DNA of 64,000 nucleotides from JAJYKN01 sp035516155 (GTDB lineage Bacteria; Nitrospirota; UBA9217): the NCBI GenBank assembly GCA_035516155.1, contig DATJAP010000039.1:1-64000 (forward strand), in the 5' to 3' direction. Under the pieces are notes generated by a model, which saw nothing but the letters and a program-made list of their open reading frames with translations, ran no database searches and was not told the origin of the DNA. Position 1 is the first letter of the stretch. Every line of letters begins with the position of its first letter. Made by a program: the position numbers and the translations under genes. Below, one piece after another: positions 61,278 to 64,000 of the stretch.

Positions 61278-61855
61278 GCGCGATGCCAAAACTTTCTCAG
61301 GAACAAGAAAAAAAGATGCTCGCCGCTGTGCTCGCGGTCCTGGTGCTTCTGATAATCTACCGCGTGGTGGCGGCGGACAAACCCAGAACCGCTCCACTTG
61401 TCTATGCGCCTGGCGCAGTCGCCCGTTCCATTATACGACAGGCGGATACCGCATCCAACGCCGATCCCCTGAATGTGTTTCTCTCGAGCCGGGAGGGGAA
61501 ATACCCCGGAGTTACACGGGACATTTTCAGGATGGAAAATCCCATGCCCAAGCCGAAACCGAAACCAGTAATTGCGGCGCCTCCGCCTCCACCGCCCGTA
61601 CCACAGCGGACTCCCCAGGAAATTGCTGCAGATGTGGCTAGGGCCGACCTCATCAAGTTCCGGTTTCTCGGCTATCTGACCGATAAGGACAAAACGCTCT
61701 TCTTGTCCAAGGATGGGGAATTGTTTATCGTGAAAAGCGGCGGCAGACTGCTTAAAAGCTACCAAGTGAAAGAAGCAACCAAGGACTACATTGTTCTTGT
61801 CGACACGACCACGCAAGTCTCGGTGCGCATTGATCTCTCAGGAGCCGAACCGTAG
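61274..61855 (+). CDS. PilP-like periplasmic protein with proline-rich linker
   Basis: A 193-residue protein: one N-terminal membrane helix (MLAAVLAVLVLLIIYRVVA), a proline-rich linker (PMPKPKPKPVIAAPPPPPPV), and a C-terminal beta domain (LIKFRFLGYLTDKDKTLFLSKDGELFIVKSGG...VLVDTTTQVSVRIDL) that fits PilP/GspC-type secretin-binding domains. GTG 61274 overlaps the pilO stop; ATG 61283 is an alternative. After its TAG stop (61853-61855) the same frame stays open for another 57 codons. Confidence 0.78.
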   Translation: MSAMPKLSQEQEKKMLAAVLAVLVLLIIYRVVAADKPRTAPLVYAPGAVARSIIRQADTASNADPLNVFLSSREGKYPGVTRDIFRMENPMPKPKPKPVIAAPPPPPPVPQRTPQEIAADVARADLIKFRFLGYLTDKDKTLFLSKDGELFIVKSGGRLLKSYQVKEATKDYIVLVDTTTQVSVRIDLSGAEP

Positions 61856-62098
61856 CCCAGTCAGGCGGCCCCGCGGTCCGTTCAGCCGGATCAGGATGCA
61901 ACGCGGCATTCTCCTTCGGTCCCGGAAATGCAGCGACGGCTACGGGACTTCAGGAGACAAAGGGAACAGTACGCCGGCCGTCCCGAGACGGGCCGACCAA
62001 TCATGATTGTTGGACAAGATAAAATTTGATTGTCCCGTATGGGAGGCCTGTTCATTCCCCGGGTTCGGACGGTTTGAAAGGTTCAAGCAAGGAGGCGG

Positions 62099-64000
62099 AT
62101 GATGATGAGGAGGATGATGCTGCGGCTGATGGCTGTGGCGCTCTCGGCAATGCTGCTGAGTTGTGCCGGTTCCCAGGCGTTCCAGCGGGGAGAGCGGTAT
62201 GCAGACCGGGGCGAATGGGACCTTGCAGTGAAGGAATACCGGGAAGCAAACAAGCGCGATCCCCATGATATCGAGTACCGCTCGGCCTTGATCCGCGCCG
62301 AGGAAACGGCGGCGAACCAGCACTATAAAAGGGCGCGGGATTTCCTGAAGGAGCGCAAACTCGACCAGGCTATCACGGAGCTCCAACAGGCTCTATACCT
62401 GAACCCCTCGAACGCGGCGATACAAAGCGCGCTCAAATCCGTCCTAAATATAAAGCAGGCCGAGGACCACTATCGCGTTTCCCTCACGTTCGTGGAGCTT
62501 AACAGGCTTGGCGAGGCCATCAACGAGATGAATCAGGCCGTCGAACTGGACCCAGAAAACACCAAATATCGCGATGTCCTGGACAAGCTCCAGAAAAAGA
62601 GGGCCGAGACCGAACCCGAGGATGCGCTTTCCCTCGCTTCGGATAAGCCCATCACGCTGAATTTTAAAAACACCAACATCAAGGATGTCTTCGAATTTCT
62701 CTCCAAACTATCGGGCATCAACATTCTTTTCGACGAGGAGGTAAAGGCACAACCCGTTACAATTTTCGTGAAGGATGTCTCATTCCAGTACGCACTCAAC
62801 CTGCTTCTTTCAACGAACAAGCTTTTCATGAAAAAGATCAGCGCTGATACCATCATCATCATTCCCAAGAGCAAGACCAAAACCGATCAGTACCAGGATC
62901 TGGAGGTCAAGACTTTCTATATTAACAATGCGAAAGCAAAAGACATTATCAACCTGATCCGTTCCATGCTCGATGTTAAAAAAGTGTATGTGAACGACAT
63001 ACAGAATTCAATAACCGTCAGGGAAACGCCGGAGAAAATAAAGCTGGTGGGGAAGATTATTGCCGCGAATGACCTCAAGGAGGCTGAAGTCATCCTTGAT
63101 GTAGAAATTCTTGAGATTTCACGCGACAATTCTCTGAACTACGGGTGGAACTTCTCGCCGGGCCTGTCCGCCAGTGCCTCTGTTTTACCATTTACTAACA
63201 CCGAGATAACTAGTAGCACGGGGGCGGTGTCCCTGAACCAGCTCATGCACCTGAATGGCAACAGCGTGTTCGTCACGCTGCCAAGTCTGGTCGTAAACAT
63301 GATAAAGCAAGATTCGGACGCACAGACGCTGGCGAATCCGCGGGTTCGCGTGTTGAATCACCAAGTTGCGAAGTTCCATATTGGAAACAAAGTACCGATC
63401 CAAACCTCGACCATTCAGTCCACTGCCACGGTGGCGGTCACCTCAACCTTCGAGTATAAGGATATCGGCATCAAGCTCAATATTGAGCCGACAGTCCATC
63501 TCAATAGTACGGTTACCCTAAAGCTCGGCATGGAGGTCAGCACCTTAGGCAACGCGCTGGATTTCGGAAACGGCCAGAAACAATACGAATTTGGCACGCG
63601 GAACGTCGATACGGTCATTAATCTTCGCGATGGAGAGACCGTGATCATAGGTGGGCTTATTGGTGACAACGAGAATAAGACAATAACTAAGATCCCCATT
63701 TTGGGCGATATTCCGATCTTGGGCAAGCTTTTCTCGTCGACGGACAACGAGACGGTTAAAACGGACATTCTTATGTCCATCAAACCGAATATCGTGCGCA
63801 ATATGGAGCTTCCTGATAAGGAGACGCAGGCTTTCTGGTCGGGAACGGAAGAACAATACGACACCAAACCACTTTTCGTCTCGGAGTCCGGCAAAAGCTC
63901 AAAAGCGGTTGCAAAAACCTATGAAAAGTCCGCAGTACTGGACGTCTTAAGTCATCGGGAACCGGCCAGCATCTCCGAAACGAAGCCGGCGCCGGTTTCC
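62099..64000 (+). CDS. TPR-secretin lipoprotein (GspD/PilQ/MshL-like), partial at the window end
   Basis: An open frame of 634 codons running to the last base of the window. A lipoprotein signal (MALSAMLLSC-type lipobox near residue 22) is followed by TPR-like repeats (residues 25-175: YADRGEWDLAVKEYREANKR, ERKLDQAITELQQALYLNP, LNRLGEAINEMNQAVELDP). Next come a short STN-like domain (about 185-245, ITLNFKNTNIKDVFEFLSKL), an N1-type domain (about 268-335) and the secretin core (about 395-565; NPRVRVLNHQ, FGTRNVDTVINLRDG, ETVIIGGLIGDNENKT, IPILGDIPILGKLF). SD GGAGG precedes three tandem ATGs at 62099, 62102 and 62105. It would form the outer-membrane channel for the pilM-P-like machine. Confidence 0.9.
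   Translation, partial: MMMRRMMLRLMAVALSAMLLSCAGSQAFQRGERYADRGEWDLAVKEYREANKRDPHDIEYRSALIRAEETAANQHYKRARDFLKERKLDQAITELQQALYLNPSNAAIQSALKSVLNIKQAEDHYRVSLTFVELNRLGEAINEMNQAVELDPENTKYRDVLDKLQKKRAETEPEDALSLASDKPITLNFKNTNIKDVFEFLSKLSGINILFDEEVKAQPVTIFVKDVSFQYALNLLLSTNKLFMKKISADTIIIIPKSKTKTDQYQDLEVKTFYINNAKAKDIINLIRSMLDVKKVYVNDIQNSITVRETPEKIKLVGKIIAANDLKEAEVILDVEILEISRDNSLNYGWNFSPGLSASASVLPFTNTEITSSTGAVSLNQLMHLNGNSVFVTLPSLVVNMIKQDSDAQTLANPRVRVLNHQVAKFHIGNKVPIQTSTIQSTATVAVTSTFEYKDIGIKLNIEPTVHLNSTVTLKLGMEVSTLGNALDFGNGQKQYEFGTRNVDTVINLRDGETVIIGGLIGDNENKTITKIPILGDIPILGKLFSSTDNETVKTDILMSIKPNIVRNMELPDKETQAFWSGTEEQYDTKPLFVSESGKSSKAVAKTYEKSAVLDVLSHREPASISETKPAPVS

Noticed and set aside
1..64000. tRNA, rRNA or CRISPR features
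   Set aside because: I looked for T-loop-like GTTCGAATC segments, clustered rRNA-like sequence and regularly spaced repeats, and saw none with a consistent structure. A dedicated scan (tRNAscan-SE, CRISPR finder) would be decisive.

Overview
The window is a chromosomal segment of a Gram-negative bacterium. It carries lipoproteins, an outer-membrane-type barrel protein, IHF, LeuCD, a type IV pilus/type II secretion-like operon with a secretin, and several multihaem c-type cytochromes. The gene orders pheA-hisC-aroF-tyrA-aroA-cmk-ispH-rpsA-sppA-ihf and ilvD-ilvB-ilvN-ilvC-psd-pssA-leuA-leuC-leuD-leuB-asd, together with an alternative complex III/Qrc-like cytochrome complex, point to a deltaproteobacterial (Desulfobacterota, Geobacter-like) or Nitrospirota lineage. 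That placement is inferred from synteny only. I saw no rRNA, tRNA, CRISPR array, prophage or complete transposon.

Layout. Positions 1-140 hold two 17-bp direct repeats and look like the end of an IS21-type element. Positions 230-2300 hold a YkgJ-type cysteine-cluster protein and an unrecognised 362-aa protein. Positions 2416-12853 are one long biosynthetic and housekeeping run: a phenylalanine/tyrosine/shikimate operon (pheA, hisC, aroF, tyrA, aroA) leading into cmk, ispH, rpsA, sppA and ihfB. Positions 12854-13718 hold no intact gene, only a broken membrane-protein-like fragment. A Nudix hydrolase follows. Positions 14581-20726 encode a membrane-bound respiratory complex of the alternative complex III type: pentahaem cytochrome, molybdopterin-type subunit, four-cluster Fe-S subunit, NrfD, DUF3341 and monohaem cytochrome c. 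Positions 20798-27330 hold a FAD dehydrogenase, rluB, an acylphosphatase, a DUF4253 lipoprotein, a ruined alpha/beta hydrolase, tsaB, rimI and a DUF465 protein.

Positions 27635-42635 form the branched-chain amino-acid block: ilvD, ilvB, ilvN, a lipoprotein gene, ilvC, phospholipid genes psd and pssA, then leuA, leuC, leuD, leuB and two unrelated-subtype aspartate-semialdehyde dehydrogenase genes in tandem. A decahaem cytochrome, a divergent pair of small XRE regulators, an inositol-monophosphatase-family gene and a DUF362-ferredoxin fusion follow. Positions 46620-51723 hold a repeat protein, an HNH nuclease, a barrel protein, DUF4388 and DUF3786-like proteins, pyrF and pyrE. Positions 51843-52470 carry a pseudogene of a TauE/SafE-type permease. 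A housekeeping-type sigma-70 gene is at 52705-54066. A minus-strand group (54344-57646) encodes an unknown protein, an APS-kinase-like protein, an APH-fold kinase and an MnmA-like ATP pyrophosphatase. YceI and cupredoxin proteins follow. The window ends with pilM-, pilN-, pilO- and pilP-like genes and a TPR-secretin lipoprotein gene that is open to the last base.

How the parts combine: most of the window supplies amino acids (aromatic, branched-chain, the aspartate entry step), pyrimidines and translation. The envelope and energy parts are the ACIII-like complex, the decahaem cytochrome, the copper protein and the pilus/secretin machine. Three loci are visibly decaying (12854-13718, 24841-25619, 51843-52470), and at least two intergenic inverted-repeat families are present.
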